64,000 nt of DNA, from NCBI GenBank assembly GCA_030549495.1, contig JAUIRK010000953.1, positions 648,001 through 712,000 on the forward strand, read 5' to 3'. This document shows positions 13,221-24,880 of this stretch, in pieces. Position numbers and translations under genes: made by a program. The notes below the pieces were generated by a model that did no database searches, was not told where the DNA came from, and saw only the letters and a list, made by a program, of their open reading frames with translations. The DNA is from Nectonema munidae (Eukaryota > Nematomorpha > Nectonematoida > Nectonematidae). Within the stretch, counting starts at the first letter, position 1; each line of letters begins with the position of its first letter.

Positions 13221-13635
13221 ATATCAAACTTTCTGTTCATATTTTGCTACCTCATATGATGTTACAAAAGTTATTACCTATACTTTGCAATTTGCACGAT
13301 TTTAAATATTATATTTGTCGAATAATCAAAGAATCGAAAAATGTTCAAATCAAAAAATATTTATTCTTTTTAAATTGGCTCCCCTTACTTTTAAAATTGA
13401 AAGATAAAACTAGTCTTTAATAATTAATTTTTATCAAATTATGCACATACGAAACTAAAAGTAAGGGGAGCCAACGATATATTTAAAAAGAATAAATATT
13501 TTTTGATTTGAACATTTTTCGATTCTTTGATTATTCGACAAATATAATATTTAAAATCGTGCAAATTGCAAAGTATAGGTAATAACTTTTGTAACATCGT
13601 ATGAGGTAGCAAAATATGAACAGAAAGTTTGATAT
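13221..13635. repeat. Long inverted repeat (hairpin) with short spacer
   Basis: The left arm 13221-13392 (starting ATATCAAACTTTCTGTTC) is matched by the right arm 13456-13635 (ending GAACAGAAAGTTTGATAT) with a loop of about 63 bases. Identity is nearly complete over about 170 bases, apart from a short insertion in the right arm (CGATATA next to GGGGAGCCAA) and one or two substitutions. The arms are so alike that the duplication should be recent. It has no obvious transposon-type flanks. Confidence 0.85.
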
Positions 13636-13915
13636 TTTTTGATTTTTTAAAGAATATTTTTCGATTCTTTGATTACAGAATTTTATTTTGATTATTTGAC
13701 AAATATAATATTTAAAATCGTGCAAATTGCAAAGTATAGGTAATAACTTTTGTAACATTGTATGAGGTAGCAAAATATGAACAGAAAGTTTGATATTTTT
13801 TGATTTTTTAAAGAATATTTTTCGATTCTTTGATTACAGAATTTTATTTTGATTATTTGATAAAATATATTATTTAAAATCGTGCAAATTGCAAAGTATA
13901 GGTATTTTAAACAAA
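13540..13915. repeat. 161-bp tandem repeat extending the right hairpin arm
   Basis: The block GCAAATTGCAAAGTATAGGT occurs at 13561, 13722 and 13884, giving periods of 161 and 162. Each copy is followed by taataacttttgtaacat, gtatgaggtagcaaaatatg and ttcgattctttgattaca. The third copy is truncated. The array shares sequence with the hairpin arm, so the arm was copied in tandem after or while the inversion formed. Confidence 0.85.
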
Positions 13916-14034
13916 ACAGTAATATATTTGAAGAAATATTTTTTCAGTATAAAGAGTTTAGAAAACTCTTCTCTAATATGTAATGATATATTCTCATAAC
14001 CTGTACGGTTGAACGCGGGTAGACAACTTGCGTG

Positions 14035-14232
14035 TTATCTCTAACCCGTATATTACGATGATTCTTCTCCAACCTGTATTCTACGATGATTCATCTCCAA
14101 ACTATATACTACAATGATTCATCTCCAACCTGTATACTACGATGATTCATCTCCAACCTGTATACTACGATGATTCATCTCCAACCTGTATACTAGGATG
14201 ATTCATCTCCAACCTGTATACTACGATGGTTT
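14035..14232. repeat. 28-bp minisatellite, about seven copies
   Basis: The unit is CTCCAACCTGTATACTACGA plus TGATTCAT. The first two or three copies are diverged (CTCTAACCCGTATATTACGA) and the later copies are almost identical, as expected for turnover at one end. Confidence 0.9.
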
Positions 14233-14424
14233 CTATTCCATGTACAAATAACTAGGGAGACAATGTTCAATTTTATGTTCACATTCTGCTAGATGTAAGA
14301 TTTGATATAAGGCTGGCAAGTTGTCTCCCCGGAGGTCTTGCCAGACCTCTGATATAGAAATATCAAGTATTTTTTATACTGCCAATAATTTATTAAAATT
14401 ATGTAGCTCCAAACTTTCGAAAGA

Positions 14425-14752
14425 GGTCTAGGAGGCTCTCTTAGCATTGCGATGGCTTGATTGACATTTAAGCTGCGGCCAATGAGAACGCCTTGTGCTT
14501 AACTGGTATTTAGTGTCATGTTTGCGAAGCGGTTTGTGGGTAATTGCGCGGAAAGCGTCGTTGCCTCCTCGAGATAAGCGATGAGTGCGCGACGGATGCA
14601 AACACGGGCAGAAAACAAAGAAAGGCCAACTCACTCGACACGAACCCCCACCTACTTTCCTGATCATCATAACCGGCAGCAGACTTCTCTAAGAGTCACA
14701 CAACGAGCACACGCGCGCATAGAGTTTCAGAACAGCCTTGTGCCTCGTGAGT
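14425..14752 (+). promoter_or_regulatory. CpG-rich segment, possible promoter and untranslated first exon
   Basis: This stretch is much richer in C, G and CpG than its surroundings (for example GCGCGGAAAGCGTCG, GATAAGCGATGAGTGCGCG, ACACGCGCGCATAGAG). It ends at a strong donor match, CTC|GTGAGT at 14747-14752, followed by a short GCCA repeat. No long coding frame with recognisable content spans it. The most economical reading is a promoter plus a non-coding first exon of a + strand gene whose small exons may follow (15718, 16039, 18208). Which gene it serves cannot be told from the window. Confidence 0.4.
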
Positions 14753-15717
14753 ATGCCAGCCAGCCAGCCAGCCAGCGCTCCATTGTTCCAATCAACAAAT
14801 GTCGGTGATGTGATATACTCACAATGAGAAAACGTTGAGTGTGTTTATCCTCCTTCTAAACACCTGGAATGCGTCTTCACGTTTCTTTGCATAATTATTT
14901 CAGCACTCACAAGATGTAAAGGGAGCAGAGATCGAGAATCATTCATAATTTTACAGAAATGCATCATGTATGAAGGCTTTCTTTTAGAAGATAAGGAGCA
15001 GGGTGTTCCATTCCATTTCATACATAATCTGCCTCCATCTAAAAGTGCGAGGGCTCTTAGCGATATCTTTAACGATCCAATTCAGGCTAGACCGGATAAA
15101 TCTTAGTCCTATTTCGTACTTAAACGACTCAAAATTTTACAAAAATCGTTCAGCTAAAAGGTGGCAATGAATCAGTTAACGAAAGCACGATTAATTAACA
15201 TCACTAGGTAAATTTGTTCTCTATATACGCGCGTATTCAAGCATTGGAGATGATACAATCAATCATCGGTTACAAGATCCATGCCAAGAAAATGAAGATA
15301 TTGATTTTAACATATCATCAGCGTACAAATCTTGTGTTCATGGTTAATGCTTTTCTATACTTAGCAATAATGACCTTTAGAAAGAATTAATTCAATATAT
15401 TGCATGAAGTTCTTCTTTCCTACAATCAAAGGCGACCTTGTTAAAAAGGAAGTATTCGTTTGACATATTCTTCCTGTTTTGAAGTTTTATTCATTTGTCA
15501 TGCACTTAATTTCTCGTTTCGTTGCCCGTTTATGAACATTGGGATCATAGTGGCGTGCCCATTTTCATCCACCATTATCGAGTAAGGAGTCCATCTCGTC
15601 TACATTTTTTAAAGCCCGAGATCCCGTATAAAAAAATCTGCACAGATATCGAAAAGGCCTAAAAATATTAACTCTTTGAGGACAAAAACTATAATTGTCT
15701 GCTTTCTTTTTCAATAG

Positions 15718-15789
15718 AAATGCAAACCATCTTCGTTTCATGGGACGGTGGAGTCGCGCTGGTCTTAAAAGGGCATTCCCAAGTATTTA
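15718..15789 (+). CDS. Candidate small exon
   Basis: A good acceptor (gctttctttttcaatag) is followed at once by ATG and MQTIFVSWDGGVALVLKGHS in an open frame. The base composition is less AT-rich than that of the flanks. A possible donor (GTATTT) occurs near 15782. No homology is recognised. Unspliced, the frame would stop at about 15826. Confidence 0.25.
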
Positions 15790-16038
15790 GTAATCAATCA
15801 TCGTTAATAAAGATTTATCAAATTTAGAATTCTTTACCCAAAAAAAATTCCAAAGTTGAAATATTTTTATCACCAAATTCATTTCTTTTTCTCGTTTTCA
15901 GATAACTCATAAATAAAATACTCCTTGTGAAACAGAAGGCGTTTGATTTTTTATTGTTTTTATGGGCACACACACCTATCGATTCTAAATGCTCAAACCT
16001 TTAAAAATAAATGTTATTTTATTTGCTTTTACTATCAG

Positions 16039-16087
16039 ACCTGATTCAACAAGATATGAAGATGGGAAGGCAGTCACATATACCTGA
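16039..16087 (+). CDS. Candidate small exon, possible alternative terminus
   Basis: The acceptor tttactatcag ends at 16038. In one phase the exon reads PDSTRYEDGKAVTYT and stops at 16085-16087. In another phase it reads LIQQDMKMGRQSHIPELFA up to a GTAATA donor. Polar, codon-like sequence in a very AT-rich context makes an exon plausible. The two phases cannot be separated without transcripts. Confidence 0.25.
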
Positions 16088-17299
16088 ACTTTTTGCCGTA
16101 ATATATCATTTTTTTAATTTCAGAACTTTCCGACAACATCATTAAATTTTTTATTCAATAAACAGTTAAATTTTAACTTAAATAAACAGTTGTTTCGTTA
16201 GTTCTTTTCCTTCTTATGCTGATTTCATTTGAAACATTTTTTTTAAATATTTTTGGATTTTCTTTTGCTTCCTCTTCTTTGTATTTTTTTTTTAGAATCT
16301 CGCCGCTTTTTTTTTCCTTCATATATCCACTCATCAACTCTTCTACATCCAGATATGCTTCCTTTGCTTGAAGAATGGAATTTAACTATCAAATGAAGTT
16401 TTATGACTGTGTGTATCTGACTTGGAAATTATTCTGTTTTATTTTATTTTTCATTTTGTTTACCTATGGGTTTTTTTGAGTCTATCATCCTTTCATGCTT
16501 CTTATTTCAACTCATTTATACTTCTCCGCTGAACGGATGAGGGATTTTTTTCCCATGTGAACACATAAACGAAAGTTTAGTTCACTTCATTTTTCAAACA
16601 TGAATAAAGTCTTATCTTATCTTATTTTATTTTTTTAATATGAATCCTTTGCAACATTTAAAATATTTTTATATGGACCCCTCGAAAAATATCATGGACC
16701 GCTTGGGGGTCCACATGGACTATATAAATTACAAAGTACATTTGTCATATACGTTTTTCAAAATACAACACATTCTTCTCTTAGCAGACATTCAGTTGCA
16801 GCTTGCCCGTTATTCCAGAAAGAAACTCGTGGACAGCGTGTAGTGTCATGATGATGTGCATAGAGAGAACTCTATGATGAATGTACATGACATTTTGGCC
16901 AACCTGTCAATATTCTTCTTTTGTCTAATTTTTGGAAATTATACCCATCCAAATCCGGGCATGCAACTGGCCTAGTATGAATATAGACGAACATAAAGCG
17001 TATGTGTGAAGTGCTCTAACTCGTATTCACTAGGAATAAGCGATTGGACACATATGCGATCATCTTTGTAATTGAAAAGGAAGTTATAAATTGATAAACC
17101 GATGCTTGAAGAGGACTACAATTGTTATCAGCCATATAAAAAACAGGTATACCTGATTCATTTGTTAAATAAATCATTTCAAGCTTAATTAAAGCAATAT
17201 TAAATGAATTTTATTTTTAAATGTCTTAAACTATGAGTGATTATTATTATTATTAGTCACTAGGATAAGCCTGTTCTTCTCTCGCTTCGATCGAGACAT

Positions 17300-17665
17300 T
17301 GGATTCTAGCTCCTTCTGATTCTAGGTCCTGTTAAAGATCATTGGTACCCCCGTGATTTTATGTCCTTCTGATTCTAAGTACTGTGAAAAATCATTGGTG
17401 CCCCCGTGATTCTAGGCCCCCTCAAAGATCATTGGTACTGTGATTCTAGGGCTTCTCAAAGATCATTGGTACTGTGATTCTAGGTCCCCTCAAAGATCAT
17501 TGGTACTGTGATTCTAGGCCCCCTCAAAGATCATTGGTACTGTGATTCTAGGTCCCCTCAAAAATCATTGGTACTGTGATTCTAGGTCCCCCCAAAGATC
17601 ATTGATACTGTCTTTATAGGGCCTCTCAAAAATCATTGGTACCTTGAAAAGATCATTGGTACCCC
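17300..17665. repeat. 34-bp minisatellite, about ten copies
   Basis: The unit is GATTCTAGGTCCCCTCAAAG plus ATCATTGGTACTGT, repeated from about 17330 to 17650. The first copies are longer and diverged (GATTCTAAGTACTGTGAAAA, with gtaccCCCGT). The core copies are nearly identical. Confidence 0.9.
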
Positions 17666-17867
17666 ACATAAAAACTAAAAGCTACTGCATGATGCTTCCA
17701 CAAAAAAGCAAATTAAAACCGTTTTTTCAAACACATATGTTAAAGATAAAAATGAATTCATTAGCCATTCAATTCCAACTGATCACAAAATTATCTTTAC
17801 ACGCTAAAGATAACTCATGGAGTGTTTTCATCAAGAAGGCACAATAGCAGCGCTTGTCAAACTAGCA

Positions 17868-17925
17868 GCAAAGAAACGTCGATTCGAACCCAAAATCTTA
17901 TCGATCAAAGGCATGTGTAGGCGTT
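17868..17925 (-). repeat. tRNA-like SINE fragment
   Basis: On the - strand GGGTTCGAATCG resembles polymerase III box B and is preceded by a plausible anticodon arm region. There is no full cloverleaf. A weak call. Confidence 0.3.
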
Positions 17926-18207
17926 TGTTGGGAGTAGAAAACAGGTCATTTGACCACCCCCCTCCACTCCTAGATATTTAAATATTTGTAGTTTTCTGGA
18001 ATACCATAAATCTAGAAAACAATTATTTTTAAAGTTTTAAATATCTTTTTATTTTTAACATTTAATTACACATCTCAACTACAAACATACAGACTGGAGC
18101 GATGAAAGAAATACTTCAAGCAGTTTCCTTCAAAAAAGAGCTTTCAATAATCATCTTCTTCGTCTCACATTTAATTTAGCAATAACGATTTTATTTTCTT
18201 ACTTCAG

Positions 18208-18303
18208 AGAATTTCGGACTACGAAGAGTGTAATGATGATGGCGAAGGCCTTGACAAGAATAAGAAACAGTACTCAGCGTTATCAATTATTCATCCAAAT
18301 TAA
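18208..18303 (+). CDS. Probable terminal coding exon
   Basis: A strong acceptor (ttttattttcttacttcag) ends at 18207. The exon reads RISDYEECNDDGEGLDKNKK then QYSALSIIHPN and stops at 18301-18303. The acidic, polar composition and normal codon use stand out from the flanks. It is probably the C-terminal tail of a + strand gene starting further left, perhaps at the CpG-rich segment near 14.5 kb. The product is not identified. Confidence 0.45.
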   Translation, partial: RISDYEECNDDGEGLDKNKKQYSALSIIHPN

Positions 18304-18611
18304 AACGAGTCAAGAGCAAGCAAGCCTTTCTTTCATTGTGAATTTGAACATGCACAAGCCTTCTATAGAGATTAAGTGGATTACCAAATCATCGCATCAT
18401 CACTCATCAAATTTTTATATTCTAGAAAAAATCATATCAAAAAATTGATTTTTAGTTTAAATATGCATAACTCCTCTCTATATTTGACATAAATGATAAA
18501 AGAGTTTCAAGGTATATACAATCAAGGGATCAGAGAATGGAAATCATCTGCAGAAGATTCCTTCAATTCATTTCAGATTAGGCAAAGTGAGGTTGTCCCC
18601 TATGTATAAAT

Positions 18612-20610
18612 CAGGGCTCCCCAAAGTGGTCGATATCGACCCCTTGGGGTCGAAAATTAGACGGGGGTCGAAAGGGAGTCGATATAGGAAAATAACATTT
18701 AGGCCCAAAATATAAATATTTTTATTAAAACATATCATTCAACTATGAGATAATGAGGAGTGTTCTGACTATAATGAAAGTTTTTACATTTGAATATGTT
18801 TATTCAATAACACAAAAAAAGCATCTTTGTAAATTGATTCTATATATACCATTTTTAGATTGAATTCGCCCTTTCTCGCATTGAATTCACTTACTCAACC
18901 AACACGAATACTTATTTGAAAGCATCTACGAGTGCAGATAGAGAAGGCGGGCCTCCAGGCCTCATACAGCATAACACTAAATATAGCTAAAAAAGGTAAG
19001 TCCAATACTATTGGTGAAGAAATCATTTTACCAGCTAAGATGTAGTTGAAAATGTTTTGAAAAGAGAATCCAATCAAGTTCTCAAATGTATATCGTTAAG
19101 TGCAAACTCTGTACAGCGACGTATTGAAGAAAACGGCCATTGATGTAGAAAAAACTCTGATCTCTGAAACCAAGCATTGTAAATTTGCTCTTCAACTTCA
19201 TGAATAAACTTTTGGAAGTTCAAATATTCTGATGGCATATGTAAGATTTTATGGGCCATCTTTGAATGACATTGTTGACGAATTTCTTTTTGCTAATTAT
19301 CTTAAAACTGATTCCAAAAATGAGACAATTTTTTGATGTTTGGATAAATATTTGAACAAGCACAACGCACCTTATGAAAATATTACAACTGTTGATACTG
19401 ACGGTGCGTCAGCGATGTTGGGTCGTTACAAAGGATTTTCTGTTTTTCTTAGGAAAAAGTGCCTTCTGTCTATTCACTGTATCTTCACAGGCAGTATCTT
19501 GTAGCTAAAAAAACTAAGTGAGGAACTGCATAAAGCTTTGAAAGTTTGCGTTAAGACGATTTAATAAAAGCAAAGCTTATCCTCTCAATCGCCAATTGTT
19601 TGCAGAGTTATGAGAGGAGAATGATGAAGCCTTCAATCAGTCGCCGTTGCACACTGGGGTGAGATGGTTGTCAAGAGGAAAGAGCTTGCAACGACTGGTT
19701 GACTTGTATGACTCAACTAAAGAATTTCTAACAAACACTGACTCAATGTAAAGAATTTGAAGATTGCAAAAATCATTTGTTCTATTTGGGAGATTTGTAC
19801 AAATCTTAACGAAATTCAAAAGCATTTACAAAGAAAAGGTCGTACAATTATTCTGGTTCGAACAATTATAATCGCCTCTCAAGCTAAATTAGAACTATTC
19901 AAATCTTCACTGGCACGTAAGGATTTCAAATATTTTTCAAACTGTTGAATCTGGATATATATCAAACTGTGATTTGGAAATATATATTGGACATCTTGAG
20001 AAGTTAAGAGAAGATTTTAAAACGCCTTTTGAGGACTTCGAAAATATATAAATTCCTGAACGGTTTCTACAACATTTGATACGAAAATAGAAAATGATTA
20101 AAGCAATTTAGAAGATGAACTACTTGAAATGCGCTTTCATTTCGAAGCTGAAACGTTATTCAAATGTAAAAGTCTCAGCGAATATTGGAAGAATATTAAT
20201 ACTATAGCTAAATACCCTAAGATGCGAAGAGCAGTTGAGCCATTTTTACTTTCTTTTCCAACTTCTTATATGGTTGAAACAGGATTTAGTCACGCTAACA
20301 CAATTTTAACTAAAAAAAGAAATAAAAAAGAAACGTGGTGATTTACGATTAAAGCTGACTAATTTTGAACGAAATATGTTATTGATTAATGCTCACCAAA
20401 TACATCCATCACATTAAGTCATGGAGTTTGTATGATAACATCTTTTTCATAAGTTTCTTTTGTTAACTTACTTCAATAAAAACGGAATTTTTATTTTTTG
20501 TCATCAAACGAATCATTTGTCATTTCAGAACTTGAATACAAAGGAATTATATTGTATAATGTTATAATATACATAATCAAATACTTTTTGAGGGGGCGAA
20601 ACAAACTTAA
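18612..20610 (+). pseudogene. hAT transposon relic, ZBED5/FAM200-like
   Basis: The element starts with CAGGGCTCCCCAAAGTGG, a hAT-type terminus. Translated in pieces on the + strand it shows the ordered blocks of ZBED5-like hAT transposases: IAKKGKSNTIGEEIILPA (about 18980), DVEKTLISET (19140), TDGASAMLGRYKGFSVF (19396), HTGVRWLSRGKSLQRLVDLY (about 19655), then NLEDELLEMRFHF, YPKMRRAVEPFLLSFPTSYM and the ending RGDLRLKLTNFERN near 20335-20420. These cover the catalytic core and C-terminal dimerisation region. Many stops and frame changes show it is dead. The right terminal repeat was not found, so the 3' end is approximate. Confidence 0.8.
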
Positions 20611-21200
20611 AAACATTATATATGCATACTGAGCTTCGCCAAAATACTCAACAAAAATCCTTTAGAAGAGATGTTATGTTTTTTATATATTGTAAATCAA
20701 TTCTAAATTTTAAGTCATTTTCTTGAGTTCGTAGAGAACAAATTCTTGTAGATTTAGCTTTAGAGAATAAATTATGTATACTTGATCTACGTCATATGAT
20801 ATATAATAGATATAGAGAGGTTTCGAAGGCTCATCATCAACCACGCCTTGCACATTCAACTCGAAAGTCAAAGTCACGATAGCACGGACATTATGCTTAA
20901 GCTATTGGCATTGAATAGCAGGCTAGTTTGAATGATGATGCTCGCCAGGCCCAGCATTTCATTATTTTACGCCCGCAGTAATGAAATAACAATGCCGGTT
21001 TTAAGCCCGCAATTTTAAGATTACACCCGCACCAAACGCGCAAATTTTCAACACAGCACACAACTATTTCATTTTGATAAAGAATAAAATTTAAATGCGG
21101 CTCTTTTTGTACATTTGATTTTTATGATGTCGGATCTAAAACAAAATCTAATTTTTATAGCTCCGTTTAAAAATAAAATATCAATTGACGGTTGGGCTTT

Positions 21201-21337
21201 TTAACCCATTTAAGGCCAAGCAAAGCAGACGATATCTAACAAACGCAGACGATTTATATTCAAAGTCATTGAAAAAAGCAGACGAAGATGAAATTACTTA
21301 TGTTCCAAAATAGGAACATTGGCCGTAAATGAGTTAA
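21201..21337. mobile_element. piggyBac-type MITE
   Basis: The 137-bp element includes TTAA at both ends. The left end is TTAACCCATTTAAGGCCAAG. The right end, read inward, is TTAACTCATTTACGGCCAAT, with 13 of 15 terminal positions matching after TTAA. Next to the right end is the palindrome TGTTCCAAAATAGGAACA. It has no coding capacity. The ends resemble those of piggyBac A and the piggyBac end at the window edge, so it is probably mobilised by one of those families. Confidence 0.85.
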
Positions 21338-21784
21338 TAAAGCTGATCTTCTTGCAGAAATAGGATAGCCAACAAGACTGAAGTTGCCCTTACTAGCAGT
21401 ACTTGTTGTCATAAAACATTCCGCTCAACAAGACCTAAAGTGCAGGAAAAGAGGGAGATGTTAAAATGTTGTATACAGTTTTCTCAACCAATACCTTGTC
21501 AATTTAATTTTTTTCTTTATTAAATTCATGTAAAAACACAAGAGGTCTTTTTACAGGTTCGAATTGTATTTCTGGTTTCAGTGTGACTTGATCTAAAAGA
21601 TTTAATTGACTTTGATGAAAGCTTTGAGTTACACTTTATACAATGAGATATGAATGAAAATCTGCATTGCTAATATTGAACCCACTTCCACAGTAAGTTT
21701 TAAACGAATGACCCGCAACCACAATTTACCTGCAGATCCCACAAACCCGGCTCGTCAGGCGTAAGCCTCTAGTCATATGATATA

Positions 21785-22455
21785 GAGAGAATGATGAGTT
21801 GAATGTGCAAAGCGTACTGATGAGTGGAATGTGCAAAGCGTACTGATGAGTGGAATGTGCAAAGCCTATTGACAGAGGCGTAGCTAACACTTTTGCCGCC
21901 CGAGGCGGTTGTAAAATCTGCCGCCCTTTATGACGTTGAGTTTCAAAAGCCTTCAAAAATTGAAGTCCGTACGCTAACGGTCAGGCAAAGACTTGATTGT
22001 AGTATCGGGGCTTCAAAGTAGACGGCTGGGGTCAGAAATAATTTTAAAGGAGTCATTGAGAGAGCTCATCTTGTTAACAATTTTAACTAACAATAAAAGT
22101 AAAAAATGAGATGTAATTAGAAAATAAACTGCGGTTTCTATACATCTCATAGCTAAAAGAAATTTCAATCCTCAAAAATGAAATAAGAAACAAAATATAA
22201 AAAAATGATGGAACATAAATTTATTTCATTTAAATGCAGAAAAATTAGGAGAAACAAAGTGCAATAACTTCATAATTTAACTTTTCTGGCTTTTCTCTCA
22301 GCAATATAACAAATGACCTTAGAACAAAATGCCGCCCCTTAAAATCTGCCGCCCAGGGCGGACCGCCCCTGGCGCCCCCCACTAGCTACGCCTCTGCGTA
22401 TTGATGAGTAGAATGTGCAAAGCGTATTGATGATGAATGTGCAAAGCGTACTGAT
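21785..22455. repeat. 26-bp repeats split by a MITE
   Basis: The unit GTACTGATGAGTGGAATGTG plus CAAAGC occurs about three times at 21785-21872 and about twice more at 22397-22455. The hAT MITE at 21873-22396 lies between the two groups. A degenerate reverse-strand trace (GCACATTCAACT) occurs near 20850. Confidence 0.75.
21873..22396. mobile_element. hAT-type MITE with 8-bp target duplication
   Basis: The ends are CAGAGGCGTAGCTAAC and its inverse CTAGCTACGCCTCTG; inside both ends are GCCGCCC-rich blocks. The flanks are CCTATTGA (21865-21872) and CGTATTGA (22397-22404), an 8-bp duplication with one difference, as hAT elements make. There is no transposase inside. Confidence 0.9.
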
Positions 22456-22461
22456 GAGCTT

Positions 22462-22621
22462 TCGATAGGCAAAACATGTCCTGCGCAAAGTACACGTTGT
22501 ATGTTTCCATCACTCGCTCTATATCCTCTACCATATGATGTGGATCAAATACAACGTTTTGTAACTTTCTCTGTTGAGGAATGTTCTTCATCATATATTC
22601 TTCTATAAACTTGAAATTCAT
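22462..22621 (-). CDS. Candidate host exon, possibly truncated by repeats
   Basis: On the - strand, an acceptor (tttgtatttacaag) is followed by MNFKFIEEYMMKNIPQQRK, LQNVVFDPHHMVEDIERVME and TYNVYFAQDMFCLSK. The codon-like composition differs from the flanks. The frame then runs into the 26-bp repeats, which supply the remaining open sequence and are not likely to be coding. No family is recognised. It may be a true exon or an exon fragment. Confidence 0.3.
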
Positions 22622-22639
22622 CTTGTAAATACAAATCTT

Positions 22640-24880
22640 GTTTTTTTTCTTTTCGCGTTTCTCATTTCTTTCAGAATTTCATTCTACAATCATAACAAAA
22701 GAAAACGTAGCTAGCTCATCATGATTATAAAATGTGTGTGTGTTTAGATTATTATTATTGCTAATACGAATTTACGTCATAATAATCAATATTATTATAT
22801 TATGTTATCAATTTACAATACTCTCTGGTTAAGACACTTTTGCTTCAGATGCATTTATCATACCCACAAAGTGGAATAATGCCAAGTGTGATTAAAATTT
22901 AGCGTTTTAAAAATAGTGAACTTAATTTGATATACTAGAAGCGTTAAATGTGGTGCATTTGATTATTCTTCAGCACAAATTTCGAAAAATAATATCAGTA
23001 TCATCACTTCCAAAACGTTTCTCTTAATGAAATCCAAGAGAGGTGTTTACTTCCTCCTCTTATCTTTATCCTCACCTCAAGCTTGCGCAATAGAATTCTC
23101 GGCAAAGTGGAATCAGCGATAAAAATGGAAGCACCTTCTTCTACAGACTTGTTTTTAGCAACAAGTATAAAAGAAGTCGAAAGATTAACCAAAAACGCTG
23201 AAGGTCAAGCAATTTTCTAAGGATAAATTAATGACATGTACAATCTTCTTGTATTTTCGATTAAACTTATGAGGAAAAAGGAAGCATGAATAGAGCTTTT
23301 CCTTCAAGATGTTACTAAAAACGGGACATTCATGTGAGGTTGGATAAGAGTGATTCATCCTAAGATTATATTAATAAAACAAACATATTCACCACTCCAG
23401 ATCATAGAGGATTCAAAGACTCCTGAAATGTAGTGAGAGGTTTCCTCAGAAACTCGAATATCAGAGAATAAGATTGCTCAAGTTTTAGATGCACGCTATG
23501 AATAACTAACTCCTCTTCTCAAAATATATCAACAATACAAACACACTTTTACTTGAGATGTAGGAAATCTTTGGATTTCAATAATTTTTTGTCATATTTA
23601 CCTTCCCAAAAAATTTCTTCATCTCTCGAATTGCATTGAAGTAGATGAATGAAGTCACATACATACACATCACCTTCAACTCATTATTTTTGTTTTGAAT
23701 GTTGTTAAGTTTCCAAAACCCAAAATATCAGTTTATTTGTTGATGGAGAGTGGAGATAACTCTAAGATCCGAATTTTTTTTTGAAACCGAATTGTGCCTG
23801 AACCCTCTAAAATACTTATTTTATGGCGGCTTTTTAATAACTTAGAGATCATTATATACTCTTCCACTTTGCTTAGCACTTTAAACAAATTTAATGCAAA
23901 ATATTTATATTAGGAAGAAGATCGGAAATTCTAAAGGGGCAGGAGACGCAGTTAAAAAAAAAATTATTCCAAGTGGAAAATGAGTTACAGAATCTGATTT
24001 ATTCCCCCCCCCCCCCCTGGACTCCTGAAACACAGACACATGCAATATAGGAATTGATTTATTTATTTAAGGTACTATTTGAAAAGTTGTGACATTTTTT
24101 CTTAGCTTTAACTAGGAACGATCATTGAGCATATAATAATTCGCTTATTACTGGCAAAAGGCGAGTTATGTGGAATGGAAAAAGTGCATCCTAAAATCTA
24201 CCACTACTACTCATATTTTCCAACTTAGATTCGCGAGGAAATGTTATGGATATGGATGGATGGAGCTGTTCCATACAGACAAAAGACGCGCTCAAATTTG
24301 TGTACATTTAAATGCATAAATAAATAAGCGCACCACACGCGCACAATGAAGCGAAGTATACGTACATTTACTATAGCTACCTCTTTTCTCTATAAGAGCA
24401 TAATGATTGCATGGTTGTTTGCGTCGTCTCTTCTCTATCGTGTGCAAAGAAAGATCGCTTCCAACATCATTGACATATTTGTGCCGTAACCTTGTTCTAC
24501 TTTTGCACACGTTTTTGACATTTACATTCCCCATCTTCTCTTATAGACGCGGCACAAAACTTTGAACAATGGCGCTTTTCTATTTCCAACGCTGAAAATT
24601 GCACATTTGAAAACACGATTCGATACGTTAGGGAAGGATTTTTGAATGCAGGGCCATTCGCCAACTTTTGGGCGAAAATGGAATTCGGGTGTGCATTTTT
24701 ATGAAAAAGTTTGGCATCGTATAAACAAGCAATCAAAAGAACTTATTGTAGTCAGAATTTCAATTGATGCCACCAGATCTTTTCTAATCATAAATCTCAG
24801 CTGATCACTTATTTTTGAAGATTGACTCAAGATACAAGAGTAGGCGGTAAATCCAGTTTCTTCCAAAATTGAATCTCTAG
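22640..24880. other. Non-coding stretch with a CpG-bearing patch
   Basis: I see no supported gene. The part at about 24280-24740 has more CpG than the flanks (GACGCGCTC, CACACGCGCAC, TTGCGTCGTC) and could be regulatory. A 130-bp block at 23787-23910 is repeated at 25375-25500 (see repeat entry). A poly-C run lies at 24005-24020. Confidence 0.4.
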
